From assembly GCA_945862315.1 (NCBI GenBank), contig CAMAXW010000017.1, forward strand, positions 1-64,000: a DNA stretch of 64,000 nt, read 5' to 3'. A model generated the notes under the pieces. It ran no database searches, was not told the origin of the DNA, and worked only from the letters and a program-made list of their open reading frames with translations. This document shows positions 17,957 to 27,217 of this stretch, piece by piece (the first letter of the stretch is position 1; every line of letters starts with the position of its first letter). The DNA is from Klebsiella pneumoniae (GTDB lineage: Bacteria > Pseudomonadota > Gammaproteobacteria > Ga0077536). Position numbers and translations under genes: made by a program.

Positions 17957-18584
17957 GCCGCGGCAAGTCCGCCGGTGGCAAGCTGTCGCTGGTCGCGGCC
18001 TGCCACGGCCGAATCTGTAACAGCACACCCGCCAGCGGGTGATCGAGATAGCGCAATTCGCCCAACTGCACGTTTTGCTGAGCTTGCACGTTGACCTGCT
18101 GCTCACCCGCCGGGACCAATAGTTCGACGTCCACCCGCAGTGCCGCACCGGCCGGGCGCAGCCGTAACGCGCCCTGCAAAGGGGGGGCAAGCGCGGGGTT
18201 AGCCTCGGCACTGGGCGCCGGCGTGAGCGCCACGGCTAACCCCGAGGTGGCTGCCTGCCGCCAAGCGGTGTGGGCTAACACTTCATAGCCTGCGGCGCGA
18301 TTCAAGGCCTTCACCACGCCGGTAAGGCGCAGGTCAGCGGCGGGATAGGCCGTGAATTCACCGGCCTCACCGGCACTACTCGCCGGCGCTGATGCCAGTG
18401 GCACCGCAGACGCCAGCAGGGTGGACGGCAGCGCAACACCCCACTCCTGCCCATTCGCCGCCGCGGTGTACCGAAACACAATGACCTCTACCTCAACCGT
18501 GCCCAATGGCTCGGCGCGCACCGGCACACTGGTCGCCCACCAAGCGAGGAGTACCACACACCATGGCCACTGAAGCCACTTCAC
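17910..18584 (-). CDS. csiV: CsiV-family protein
   Basis: A 224-residue exported protein with a signal peptide (WPWCVVLLAWWATSVPVRAE) and the CsiV hallmark VEVEVIVFRYT directly after it. The family binds peptidoglycan and affects cell division in gammaproteobacteria and is typically encoded beside mfd, as here. The tail is Pro/Gly/Ala-rich. The GTG start overlaps the mfd stop by four bases (coupled), and the 3' end overlaps the oppositely oriented phosphorylase by 47 bases. Weakly conserved overall; recognised mainly by start motif, size and neighbour. Confidence 0.75.
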   Translation of the reverse strand: MKWLQWPWCVVLLAWWATSVPVRAEPLGTVEVEVIVFRYTAAANGQEWGVALPSTLLASAVPLASAPASSAGEAGEFTAYPAADLRLTGVVKALNRAAGYEVLAHTAWRQAATSGLAVALTPAPSAEANPALAPPLQGALRLRPAGAALRVDVELLVPAGEQQVNVQAQQNVQLGELRYLDHPLAGVLLQIRPWQAATSDSLPPADLPRPMPSPTQGPAQGPAD

Positions 18585-21500
18585 GCGAGCTGCTCTAAAA
18601 GATTCTCTAGCTCAACAAAGCGGGCTTCGTCTTCGGGTAAGTCTTTACGCAAGCGCAGCTTGTCTTGCCCATCCAAGCGATAGTGTTTGCCCGATTGCAG
18701 CAGCTTGATGACTTTCAAGGGTTCCACCTCGGGGTTAGGTCGGAACTCTACCAATCCACCCTGACGGGAAAAATCGATGCGCTTGATGCCCAAGGCGTCG
18801 GCGCGCTGCTTGAGGGCAGTGAGCCGAAACAAATTGTGTACCGGCAGTCCACACGGGCCCAAACGGTCTACCAGCTCCTCTTTGAGCAGCTGCAGTTCGG
18901 TGGCATCCGGCGCGGTCGCGATGCGCTTGTACAGCACTAAGCGGGCATGTACGTCGGGCAGATAGTCTTCGGGCAACAGCGCCGGCACGTGTAAATCTGC
19001 CTCGCAAGCGCGTGCGGAGAGTGATTCCAAATCCGGCTGGCGTCCGGCTTTTAGCGCGCTGACCGCCCGATTGAGCAACTCGCTGTATAGCCCAAAACCA
19101 ATTTCTTGAATCTGCCCGCTTTGGTCTTCCCCGAGAATTTGACCCGCGCCGCGAATTTCCATGTCGTGGGTCGCCAAGGTAAAACCAACGCCCAGATCCT
19201 CCAGCGATTCGATGGCCTCCAAACGCTTAACGGCATCGGCGGTCATCGATTTGCGCGGTGGCACGATGAGGTAGGCATAAGCGCGGTGGTGCGAACGCCC
19301 TACCCGTCCGCGCAGTTGGTACAACTGGGCGAGGCCAAAGCGGTCGGCCCGGTTAATCAACATGGTATTCGCGTTGGGGATATCGATGCCGGTTTCGATG
19401 ATCGTGGTGCACACCAAAACATTACAGCGCCGATGGTAGAAGTCGAGCATGACCTGCTCGAGCTCTTTTTCCCGCATCTGCCCGTGCGCATGACGCACGC
19501 GCGCCATCGGCACCAAGGCCGCGATATCGGCGGCCAGTTTCTCGATAGTCTCAACCTCGTTGTGCACGAAATACACCTGACCGCCACGCGAAATTTCGCG
19601 CAAGAGGGCATCGCGGATGAGTTCGTCGGACCATTCGTGGAGGAAGGTCTGCACCGCCAGTCGTTTGGACGGCGCGGTAGCAATGACGGAGAGTTCGCGC
19701 GTACCCGACAAGGCCATGTTAAGCGTGCGCGGAATGGGTGTTGCGGTCAGCGTCAGAATGTCGACCTCCGAGCGCAACGCTTTAAATTGCTCCTTCTGGC
19801 GCACGCCGAAGCGATGTTCCTCATCGATGATCACGAGGCCGAGTTCTTTGAAGTGCACCTCGCGGCTCAACAGCTTGTGCGTGCCCACCACGATATCCAC
19901 GGTGCCTGCGGCGAGACCCTCCAGCGTGACGCGGGTCTCGGCGGAATCCCGAAAGCGCGATAGCTGGCCTATGCGTACCGGCCAATCGGCGAAGCGATCG
20001 CGAAAGGTCTGATAGTGCTGTTGCGCGAGTAGCGTGGTGGGTACCAGCACTGCGACTTGTCGCCCGCCAGTCACCGCTAACCAGGCGGCGCGCATCGCCA
20101 CCTCGGTTTTGCCAAAACCTACATCGCCGCAAATCAGTCGGTCCATGGGCTGAGGCCGCTGCATATCGGCCAGCACCGCTTCGATCGCGGCAAGTTGGTC
20201 GGAGGTTTCTTCGAAAGGGAAGCCTTGTTCAAAGGCCAAATAACCCTCGCGGTCCATTTCGAAGGCATGCCCACGACGGGCCGCACGGCGCGCATGGACT
20301 TCGAGCAATTCGGCGGCCACATCGCGAATCCGCTCGGCAGCCCGGCGCCGCGCCTTGTCCCATTGGCCGCTCCCCAGCTTATGCAAGGGCGCACGTTCGG
20401 GGTCCATGCCGGTGTAACGGCTGATCAACCCAAGCGCGGAAACCGGCACGTAGAGTTTGTCGCCGTCGGCGTATTCCAGTTTGATGAACTCGTTGATGCT
20501 ATCGCCCATCGCCAGCACTTCAAGGCCTAAATACCGGCCAACGCCATGCTGCTCGTGGACCACCGGGGCGCCAATGCGCAGTTCAGCCAGATTGCGTACC
20601 ACCGCCTCTTGGTCGACATTACTGCGGCGACGCCGCCGCCGCTGGGCAGCACGCTCACCAAATAATTGCAGCTCGGTGACGATGGCTATCTGCGGGTCCA
20701 GCATTTCGACGCCGGCGGCGAGTGGCCCCACGGCGAGTGCTACCGCGGCCTCCCCCAGCCTAAATTCCGCCCAACAAGCCACCGTTTTGAGCGTCACGCC
20801 GTGAGCGCGGAAAAGCTCAATCATGGTCTCGCGACGCCCGTTGGATTCGGCCACGAACAACACCCGACCGGTGTAACGGGATAGAAATTCCTGCACCGCT
20901 AGCAAGGGATTTTTGGCACGCGCATCAATGGGTAGGCGTGCCCCGGGGCGCGTTGCAAAGGTAAGACCCGCAGCCCGGCCCTCCCAGTCCTCTGGCTCTA
21001 AGCGAATACGGGGGTAGGACGCCAAGCGCTGCCCGAGTTCTTGCTCGGTGAGAAACAGGCGCGCCGGCGGCAATAATGGGCGTTCCAAGTCGTGCCGCAG
21101 TTGCTCGTAACGCTCGTCCACGCTGCGCAGAAAAGCGGCGCCGGCACTATCCGCCGCGCCATCCGCGATGATCAGCGTGTTGGCGGGCAAATAGTCAAAC
21201 AGGGTGGAAACGCCATCAAAAAACAGCGGTAAATAGTACTCAATACCGGCCGGGGCATTGCCATCACTCACGTCTTCGAACAAGGGGCTGGCCGTGGGCC
21301 TACCCTCAAAGGCAAGGCGCCAATTGCGACGGAAAGTCGCGATACCTTCGGCGGAAAGTGGCACCTCGCGCGCGGGCAAAATGCGCACCGCCGCGATGAC
21401 TTCAGTAGAACGCTGGGTCTCGGTATCAAAGCGGCGCAGCGCTTCGATGTCGTCGCCAAAGAGGTCTATGCGAAACGGCGCGTCCTCACCCATGGGGTAG

Positions 21501-22030
21501 ACGTCAATCAGGGAGCCGCGGATGGCAAAATCGCCGTGGTCCATCACCTGCGGCACGCTGCGATAACCCGCCTCGTGCAACTGGCGTCGGAAGGCCTCGC
21601 GGTCGAGGGTTTGGCCCGTGGTCAACACGAAGCTCTGCCCAGCCAACCACTGGCGCGGCGGCAAGCGATGCAGCAGCGAGGCTGCTGAAACAATCAGCAC
21701 CCCATGCCGTAGACCAGGCAACGCCGAGAGGGTCGCCACGCGTTCCGAGGTGATGTCTTGGTAGGGGCTGAAACGATCGTAGGGCAGGGTTTCCCAGTCC
21801 GGCAGATGGTACTTGGGGAGATCGGGCGCGAAGAACGGAATTTCTGCATCCAACTGGGTTGCGCTGAGGGAGTCGGCGCAGATCACCAAGCAAAAATCTT
21901 TGGTGGCGGCCACGGCTTCGGCGATCGCCAGTGCGCGCGACGCGCCATGCAGTCGCGACCAACTGGTCATCGCGGACTTGCCCTGCGGCAACGTGGGAGA
22001 GAACGGACTTTGGAGAACGGTATTTTCCAT
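18581..22030 (-). CDS. mfd: Transcription-repair coupling factor
   Basis: A 1149-residue Mfd (E. coli 1148) that displaces stalled RNA polymerase and recruits UvrA. Seen: the UvrB-homology module (LPDWETLPYDRFSPYQDI, DFAIRGSLIDVYP), the RNA polymerase-interaction Tudor-like domain (APVVHEQHGVGRYLGL), RecG-like motor motifs GDVGFGKTEVA, DEEHRFG, TATPIPRTL, and the LYQLRGRVGRS motif VI, then the C-terminal TRCF domain (LPEDYLPDVHARLVLYKRIA). I chose ATG 22030 because it gives the family length; an in-frame start at 22099 would overlap the end of pyrF. Confidence 0.97.
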   Translation of the reverse strand: MENTVLQSPFSPTLPQGKSAMTSWSRLHGASRALAIAEAVAATKDFCLVICADSLSATQLDAEIPFFAPDLPKYHLPDWETLPYDRFSPYQDITSERVATLSALPGLRHGVLIVSAASLLHRLPPRQWLAGQSFVLTTGQTLDREAFRRQLHEAGYRSVPQVMDHGDFAIRGSLIDVYPMGEDAPFRIDLFGDDIEALRRFDTETQRSTEVIAAVRILPAREVPLSAEGIATFRRNWRLAFEGRPTASPLFEDVSDGNAPAGIEYYLPLFFDGVSTLFDYLPANTLIIADGAADSAGAAFLRSVDERYEQLRHDLERPLLPPARLFLTEQELGQRLASYPRIRLEPEDWEGRAAGLTFATRPGARLPIDARAKNPLLAVQEFLSRYTGRVLFVAESNGRRETMIELFRAHGVTLKTVACWAEFRLGEAAVALAVGPLAAGVEMLDPQIAIVTELQLFGERAAQRRRRRRSNVDQEAVVRNLAELRIGAPVVHEQHGVGRYLGLEVLAMGDSINEFIKLEYADGDKLYVPVSALGLISRYTGMDPERAPLHKLGSGQWDKARRRAAERIRDVAAELLEVHARRAARRGHAFEMDREGYLAFEQGFPFEETSDQLAAIEAVLADMQRPQPMDRLICGDVGFGKTEVAMRAAWLAVTGGRQVAVLVPTTLLAQQHYQTFRDRFADWPVRIGQLSRFRDSAETRVTLEGLAAGTVDIVVGTHKLLSREVHFKELGLVIIDEEHRFGVRQKEQFKALRSEVDILTLTATPIPRTLNMALSGTRELSVIATAPSKRLAVQTFLHEWSDELIRDALLREISRGGQVYFVHNEVETIEKLAADIAALVPMARVRHAHGQMREKELEQVMLDFYHRRCNVLVCTTIIETGIDIPNANTMLINRADRFGLAQLYQLRGRVGRSHHRAYAYLIVPPRKSMTADAVKRLEAIESLEDLGVGFTLATHDMEIRGAGQILGEDQSGQIQEIGFGLYSELLNRAVSALKAGRQPDLESLSARACEADLHVPALLPEDYLPDVHARLVLYKRIATAPDATELQLLKEELVDRLGPCGLPVHNLFRLTALKQRADALGIKRIDFSRQGGLVEFRPNPEVEPLKVIKLLQSGKHYRLDGQDKLRLRKDLPEDEARFVELENLLEQLA

Positions 22031-22079
22031 CTTCAAAACTGGACCACAAACGGCATATTCAAACAGACCTTGTCGGGAC

Positions 22080-22781
22080 TTAGGCGATTTCAGCGGCAAT
22101 AGCCGCCACGGCCAGCAGTGGCTCCATGGCGCGGGTGATGGGCCGTCCTATCACGAGATAATCGGCGCCTGCAGCGCGCGCCGCGCGGGGCGTAGCGATA
22201 CGTTGCTGGTCGTCAAGCGCGCTGCCCGCGGGGCGCACGCCGGGCGTTACGGCTAAAAAGCGGGGTCCACAGCGCGCTTTCACCACCGCGATTTCCTGCG
22301 GCGAACACACCACCCCGTCGAGGCCCGCGGCCTGCGCCAACTGCGCCAAGCGGGCAACCTGTACGGCGGGCTCCGCCACCACACCCACCTCGGCCAGATC
22401 CGCCTCGTTCAAGCTCGTCAGCACGGTGACGGCAACCAGCAGCGGCCGGGTAGCACGTTCGGCCAGTGCCGCCCGCGCGGCCTCCAGCATCTCGCGCCCA
22501 CCGCTCGCGTGCACGTTGACCATCCACACCCCGAGCTCGGCCGCCGCGCGGCAGGCCGCAGCGACGGTGTTAGGGATGTCGTGAAATTTTAAATCGAGAA
22601 ACACCCGCAAGCCGCGCTGGTGGAGTGCTCCGCAAATAGCAGGACCTTCGCGGGTAAAGAGTTCTTTGCCTACTTTCACTGCACACCCGCTACCCACCAG
22701 TTGGTCGGCCAGGGCCAGGGCTTGCGCGCCCGTTGAAAAATCTAGCGCGACGATAATGGCGGCGCTATCGATGGTGGTCAT
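22080..22781 (-). CDS. pyrF: Orotidine 5'-phosphate decarboxylase
   Basis: A 233-residue OMP decarboxylase for the last step of UMP synthesis. Seen: [20 protein letters not shown], the catalytic [15 protein letters not shown] (Asp-x-Lys-x-x-Asp), VNVHASGG and VTPGVRP, and the phosphate-binding [11 protein letters not shown]. It starts 3 bases after lapB ends, the usual lapA-lapB-pyrF order. Confidence 0.96.
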   Translation of the reverse strand: MTTIDSAAIIVALDFSTGAQALALADQLVGSGCAVKVGKELFTREGPAICGALHQRGLRVFLDLKFHDIPNTVAAACRAAAELGVWMVNVHASGGREMLEAARAALAERATRPLLVAVTVLTSLNEADLAEVGVVAEPAVQVARLAQLAQAAGLDGVVCSPQEIAVVKARCGPRFLAVTPGVRPAGSALDDQQRIATPRAARAAGADYLVIGRPITRAMEPLLAVAAIAAEIA

Positions 22782-22784
22782 GCG

Positions 22785-23972
22785 TTACTCGCCTTCAATT
22801 CCATGGATGGGCTTAACCGTGCCCCAAGACCGGCAGCCCGGACACTGCCAGTGCACCGAACGACCGGAAAACCCACAATTTCCGCACAAATAGGCGGCTT
22901 TTCCCGCTACCAAGCGCATGGCCGTTTCTTTAAGCACTTGCAGATCCGACTGATCTTCGCCGACAGCACCCTCCAAAGCGTAATCGATCAGACGATCGAT
23001 GCCGCGAATACTCGGGCGAATTTTTAGCTCATGAACGATGTAGCGTTTGGCTTCTACGAGTCCTATTTGCTGGTGCATGAGTTCAGCCAGCGCCAGGGTA
23101 GCCGAGACCCCGGCGCGCAGCGCCGCCAAACGCTCTAAATAAAGCATGAGTTCGTCGTTGCGCTCCAACCAGCCATAACAGCGCACAATCAGCGGCAGTG
23201 CGTCAGAGATGAAAGCCAAATCTTGATGTTCAACGCGCTTGAGGTGCGTTAGCGCCAATTCGGCATCGCCGGCCGCCATCGCCAGCTGCGCGCAACTTAA
23301 GCTCGCGCGAACGCTGCGCCGGTCGACCAGCAAAGCTTTTTCCAGCAGCTCCATTGCCTCTTCGCGGGCGCCTCGATCGCTGTGTGCTTGCGCCATTTCA
23401 CACCAAAAGTGAGCGCGCTCGCTCGCCCGGTTTTCACCGCTCGTGGACTCTAGGCGCGTGCTGTAATCGAGCGCCTTGGGCCAATCTTGTTCACGCTGGT
23501 AGATGTCCACTAAGTGCCGCAGCGCCGCCGCTTGGTACATCCCGATGTCGAGCAATTCTAAAAACAAATTCTCGGCGCGATCGAAAAGGCCAGAGCGAGA
23601 ATAGTCGAGTCCTAATTCCAGCAGCGCCAGCCCGCGCTGGCGCACATCTAAGGTGGAGCGGGCAACGAGGTTTTGGTGGATGCGGATTGCGCGGTCTACT
23701 TCCCCGCGGCGGCGGAATAAATTACCCAGGGCGAGATGGGTTTCCACGGTTTCATTCTCGACGTCCAACGCTTTCACAAAGACCTCGATGGCTTTGTCCG
23801 GCCGGTCGTGTAGCAGGTAGTTGAGACCGAGAAAATAGTCGGTGGCGGTCTGCGAAGTCTGCTGCTCGCGCCGCGCGTGGAAAGAAACCTCGCGCCGCCC
23901 GAGCATCCAACCCGAGAGAGCCGCGACCGGTAGCAGCACAACAGCAACTAAAAACAGTGTTTCAATCGACAT
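22785..23972 (-). CDS. lapB: Lipopolysaccharide assembly protein B
   Basis: A 395-residue LapB (YciM). Seen: an N-terminal membrane anchor (residues 3-22, ETLFLVAVVLLPVAALSGWM), TATDYFLGLNYLLHDRPDKAIEVF and further TPR repeats, and a C-terminal rubredoxin-type metal knuckle (CGNCGFSGRSVHWQCPGC). LapB presents LpxC to FtsH and so limits LPS synthesis. It overlaps lapA by 11 bases and is followed by pyrF. Confidence 0.96.
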   Translation of the reverse strand: MSIETLFLVAVVLLPVAALSGWMLGRREVSFHARREQQTSQTATDYFLGLNYLLHDRPDKAIEVFVKALDVENETVETHLALGNLFRRRGEVDRAIRIHQNLVARSTLDVRQRGLALLELGLDYSRSGLFDRAENLFLELLDIGMYQAAALRHLVDIYQREQDWPKALDYSTRLESTSGENRASERAHFWCEMAQAHSDRGAREEAMELLEKALLVDRRSVRASLSCAQLAMAAGDAELALTHLKRVEHQDLAFISDALPLIVRCYGWLERNDELMLYLERLAALRAGVSATLALAELMHQQIGLVEAKRYIVHELKIRPSIRGIDRLIDYALEGAVGEDQSDLQVLKETAMRLVAGKAAYLCGNCGFSGRSVHWQCPGCRSWGTVKPIHGIEGE

Positions 23973-24258
23973 GGTTAGCCGCCACGGGTGGCGGATGGGC
24001 GACAGGCGCGACGAGCGGCGCGCGGACCGCGCGTTCGAGGCGGCGTAATCGGCGCGCCTGCCGCCAACGCCCAGGCATCAGCAAGGCGGCCCCGAGCAAA
24101 GTGCCTAACAGGAGACTAGCGACCACAATAACGGAGAGGGGCAGGCTGAGCGTGCCGCTATAAAAATCCAGCGTGATCAGGGCGTGGTTACGCGCATGGA
24201 AGGCGAATCCGACCAGCAGCCCGATGATCGCCGTCAAGAATTGGATGATGCGCAGCAC
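23962..24258 (-). CDS. lapA: Lipopolysaccharide assembly protein A (DUF1049)
   Basis: A 98-residue inner membrane protein with two transmembrane segments (about 5-21 and 41-62) separated by the typical HARNHALITLDFYSGTLSLPLS stretch, followed by a basic cytoplasmic tail. LapA works with LapB in LPS assembly and quality control. The start is GTG 24258; the 3' end overlaps lapB. Confidence 0.93.
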   Translation of the reverse strand: MLRIIQFLTAIIGLLVGFAFHARNHALITLDFYSGTLSLPLSVIVVASLLLGTLLGAALLMPGRWRQARRLRRLERAVRAPLVAPVAHPPPVAANHVD

Positions 24259-24319
24259 TAGCGAGGGGCTCCCGCAAAACCATTGAGACTTTCACCGCAG
24301 CGAACAGCCACCTCGGTGA

Positions 24320-24676
24320 TCAGTCGTCGTCGTCGTTTTCGTCGTGGTAGCCCGCCGCATGACGGCGTTCACGCACCGCCTGCAAGGTGACTTCATCGAG
24401 CGCGTTCACGCGCTCACGTAATTCCTTGCCAGGCTTGAAATGCGGCACAAATTTTCCTGGCAACGAGACCGGATCGCCAGACTTCGGGTTGCGGCCCACC
24501 CGCGGTGGGCGGTAATGCAGCGAAAAACTGCCGAAGCCGCGGATTTCAATGCGCCGACCGGTGGCCAAGGTTAAGGCCATTTGTTCGAGCATGGTCTTAA
24601 CCGCGGATTCCACGTCACGGTATCCCAACTGGGTTTGCTTGCGGACAAGGATTTCGATCAACTCAGACTTTGTCAT
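24320..24676 (-). CDS. ihfB: Integration host factor subunit beta
   Basis: A 118-residue IHF-beta. Seen: [50 protein letters not shown] (the DNA-intercalating arm) and [15 protein letters not shown]. The C-terminus carries an extension ending in an acidic DENDDDD run, beyond the usual ~95 residues. ATG 24676 is chosen by alignment; an upstream in-frame start would lie in the 12-base-pair hairpin. It follows rpsA as in most gammaproteobacteria. Confidence 0.96.
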   Translation of the reverse strand: MTKSELIEILVRKQTQLGYRDVESAVKTMLEQMALTLATGRRIEIRGFGSFSLHYRPPRVGRNPKSGDPVSLPGKFVPHFKPGKELRERVNALDEVTLQAVRERRHAAGYHDENDDDD

Positions 24677-24694
24677 TCTTGTTCTCAAGATTTT

Positions 24695-24730
24695 GGCTGC
24701 AATTCGCTGATACGCCAACGAATTGCAGCC
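24695..24730 (-). other. Perfect 12-bp hairpin between rpsA and ihfB
   Basis: GGCTGCAATTCG (24695-24706) and CGAATTGCAGCC (24719-24730) are perfect complements around a 12-base loop. On the transcribed (minus) strand the stem lies 21 bases past the rpsA stop and is followed by AAAATC, not a U-run, so it is not an ordinary terminator; it ends 18 bases before the ihfB start codon. It could protect the rpsA 3' end, be a processing site, or act on ihfB translation. Confidence 0.6.
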
Positions 24731-24751
24731 AGAGCGGCTCCCGGCGAGGGC

Positions 24752-26419
24752 CTAACGGTCTAGCTGTTCCTTGAGCAAGTCGCCCAAGCGAGTACGCGGA
24801 CTGTCGTTTTCTGAACTGTATTCCTCCAGTGCAGTGGCCTCGTCTTCGTTTTCCTTCGCCTTGATAGACAAGTTGATGACGCGGCGCTTGCGGTCGACGC
24901 CGATGATCATGGCTTCGATTTCCTCGTTCTCGCGCAGCACTTTGCGAGCGTCGTCGATAGCGTCGCGGGAGATTTCGCTCGCCCGCAGCACGCCTTCGAT
25001 ACCGTCGCCCAGATTGATGGTGGCGCCCTTAGCATCTACCGCCACAATCATGCCGGTGACGATCGTGCCCTTGCCGTTCGCGGCCAAATAGCCCGAGAAG
25101 GGGTCCACGGCCATCTGTTTGACGCCCAAAGAAATGCGCTCACGCTCGGCGTCCACTGCCAACACCACGGTTTCGAGTTCGTCACCCTTCTTGAAATTAC
25201 GCACGGCTTCTTCGCCCGGGATGTCCCAAGACAAGTCGGACAGATGCACGAGGCCGTCGATACCACCGTCGAGTCCGACAAAAATGCCGAAATCGGTGAT
25301 GGATTTAATGGTGCCCACCACGCGGTCGTTCTTGTTATGAGTGGCTGCGAATTCTTCCCACGGATTGGCTTTGCATTGCTTCATGCCCAAGGAAATGCGG
25401 CGGCGGTCCTCATCGATGTCGAGCACCATGACTTCCACTTCTTGGCTGAGGTGCACAACTTTCGAGGGATGGACGTTCTTATTGGTCCAATCCATTTCGG
25501 ACACATGCACGAGGCCTTCAACGCCAGGCTCAATTTCGACGAAGCAGCCGTAGTCCGCAATATTGGTCACGCTGCCAAACAAACGGGTGTGCTCCGGATA
25601 GCGCCGGGAGATATCGACCCACGGGTCCTCGCCCAACTGTTTGAGGCCCAACGAAACCCGGGTGCGTTCGCGATCGAACTTGAGCACCTTGACCATGATT
25701 TCTTGGCCGATGGCGACCACTTCGGACGGATGCTTGACCCGCCGCCACGCCATATCGGTGATGTGGAGCAAACCGTCGATGCCGCCCAGATCGATAAACG
25801 CGCCGTAGTCGGTGAGGTTCTTGACCAAGCCTTTGGTGACGGCACCTTCGGTTAGGCTTTCGAACAGCGCTTCGCGCTCGGCAGAGTTTTCGCTCTCGAC
25901 CACCGCGCGGCGAGAAACCACCACGTTGTTACGCTTGCGGTCGACTTTGACCACCTTGAATTCCAGCGGTTTGCCTTCCAGATAGCTGGTGTCGCGCACC
26001 GGGCGTACGTCGACCAGAGAGCCGGGCAGGAACGCGCGGATAGATTCGATGTCGACGGTGAAACCGCCTTTGACTTTGTCGCTGATGATGCCGATGACGC
26101 TCTGACCAGCTTCGCAAGCTTTCTCGAGTTCGTCCCACGCCTTGGCGCGTTTGGCTTTATCACGCGATAGCCGGGTCTCGCCGTTACCGTCCTCGACCAT
26201 GTCCAGTGCGACGTCGACTTCGTCGCCAACGCTGACTTCCAGTTCACCTTTGGGGTTACGGAACTGTTCGATAGGGATAGCACCCTCCGATTTCAGTCCT
26301 GCGTTGACGACCACGAAATCCGCACGGATCTCGACGACGCGTCCCTTAACGATGGTGCCCGGGCGCATTTTTGCGGCGACTTGGCTGCTTTCAAACAGTT
26401 CGGCGAAACTCTCCGACAT
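24752..26419 (-). CDS. rpsA: 30S ribosomal protein S1
   Basis: A 555-residue S1 (E. coli 557) with six S1/OB domains that brings mRNA to the ribosome. Seen: SFAELFESS at the start, then repeated motifs [68 protein letters not shown] and [20 protein letters not shown] 26419 is chosen by alignment with SESFAELF; an in-frame upstream start would add about 19 unrelated residues in the leader. The leader holds two hairpins. Confidence 0.97.
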   Translation of the reverse strand: MSESFAELFESSQVAAKMRPGTIVKGRVVEIRADFVVVNAGLKSEGAIPIEQFRNPKGELEVSVGDEVDVALDMVEDGNGETRLSRDKAKRAKAWDELEKACEAGQSVIGIISDKVKGGFTVDIESIRAFLPGSLVDVRPVRDTSYLEGKPLEFKVVKVDRKRNNVVVSRRAVVESENSAEREALFESLTEGAVTKGLVKNLTDYGAFIDLGGIDGLLHITDMAWRRVKHPSEVVAIGQEIMVKVLKFDRERTRVSLGLKQLGEDPWVDISRRYPEHTRLFGSVTNIADYGCFVEIEPGVEGLVHVSEMDWTNKNVHPSKVVHLSQEVEVMVLDIDEDRRRISLGMKQCKANPWEEFAATHNKNDRVVGTIKSITDFGIFVGLDGGIDGLVHLSDLSWDIPGEEAVRNFKKGDELETVVLAVDAERERISLGVKQMAVDPFSGYLAANGKGTIVTGMIVAVDAKGATINLGDGIEGVLRASEISRDAIDDARKVLRENEEIEAMIIGVDRKRRVINLSIKAKENEDEATALEEYSSENDSPRTRLGDLLKEQLDR

Positions 26420-26449
26420 ATTTACCTGACTTATATTTTTCGACGGGCG

Positions 26450-26505
26450 GACGACACTTCCGGCGTTAGCCGGCACTGTGGTGTTGTCCTGACCCGAAGT
26501 TTGGG
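26450..26505 (-). promoter_or_regulatory. Structured leader of rpsA
   Basis: On the transcript strand, one hairpin pairs GACAACAC with GTGTCGTC (7 of 8 pairs; plus-strand 26481-26488 and 26450-26457) and includes an inner perfect stem CCGGC/GCCGG with a TAAC loop (26460-26473). A second pairs ACCC with GGGT (26492-26505). Gammaproteobacterial rpsA leaders are known to fold into hairpins that S1 binds for autoregulation; that this one does the same is inference. Confidence 0.45.
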
Positions 26506-26536
26506 TTGAGGGTTAATCGATGGTCATCCGCCCAAA

Positions 26537-27217
26537 TCAGACGATCCCGCACTCCCGCAGGAGGCCGATGACGTGGTTTTCCACTTCGGAGATCCCGAGT
26601 TCGGTGGTATCGAGGATAGCGGCGTCTAACGCGGGCAACAGCGGCGCTATTGCGCGCTGCTGATCACGTTGGTCGCGGCGGCGGATGTCCTCCAAGAGAG
26701 GGGCGAGCCTAACATCGATTCCCTTACCCCTCAACTGCTTATGCCGCCGCCCAGCGCGCACCTCGGCGCTCGCAGTTAAAAATAGCTTGAGCACCGCATC
26801 GGGAAAAACCACGGTTCCCATGTCTCGCCCATCGGCTACCAAACCCGGCAGTTGGCGAAAATTGTGCTGACGAGAAAGGAGCGCGGCACGCACCGCCGGC
26901 AGCGCGGCGACCACCGAGGCGGCAGCACCTGCCTCTTCGGTGCGCAGACGGTCGGCTGCATCACGACCTTCCAACAAAGTGCGGAACTCGCCCGCTGAAA
27001 CTTCAAAACGCACGGGCAGATGCTGAGCGATGTTGGCCACGCGGAGTTCGTCGTCGAGGGCCACACCTTCGTCGCCAGCGCGCAAACCCACTAGGCGATA
27101 AAGCGCACCGCTATCGAGAAAATGCCAGCCCAAACGCTGGGCAATACGAAAACCCAACGTGCCCTTACCCGTGCCGCTGGGACCATCAATCGTGATGACC
27201 GGGACTGTTGCGCTCAA
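26537..27217 (-). CDS. cmk: Cytidylate kinase
   Basis: A 226-residue (d)CMP kinase. Seen: ITIDGPSGTGKGTLGFRIA (P-loop), WHFLDSGALYR, LVADGRDMGTVVFPDA, LFLTASAEVRAGRRHKQL and the lid RRRDQRDQQRAIAPL. It overlaps the aroA stop by four bases and precedes rpsA, the standard aroA-cmk-rpsA arrangement. Confidence 0.96.
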   Translation of the reverse strand: MSATVPVITIDGPSGTGKGTLGFRIAQRLGWHFLDSGALYRLVGLRAGDEGVALDDELRVANIAQHLPVRFEVSAGEFRTLLEGRDAADRLRTEEAGAAASVVAALPAVRAALLSRQHNFRQLPGLVADGRDMGTVVFPDAVLKLFLTASAEVRAGRRHKQLRGKGIDVRLAPLLEDIRRRDQRDQQRAIAPLLPALDAAILDTTELGISEVENHVIGLLRECGIV

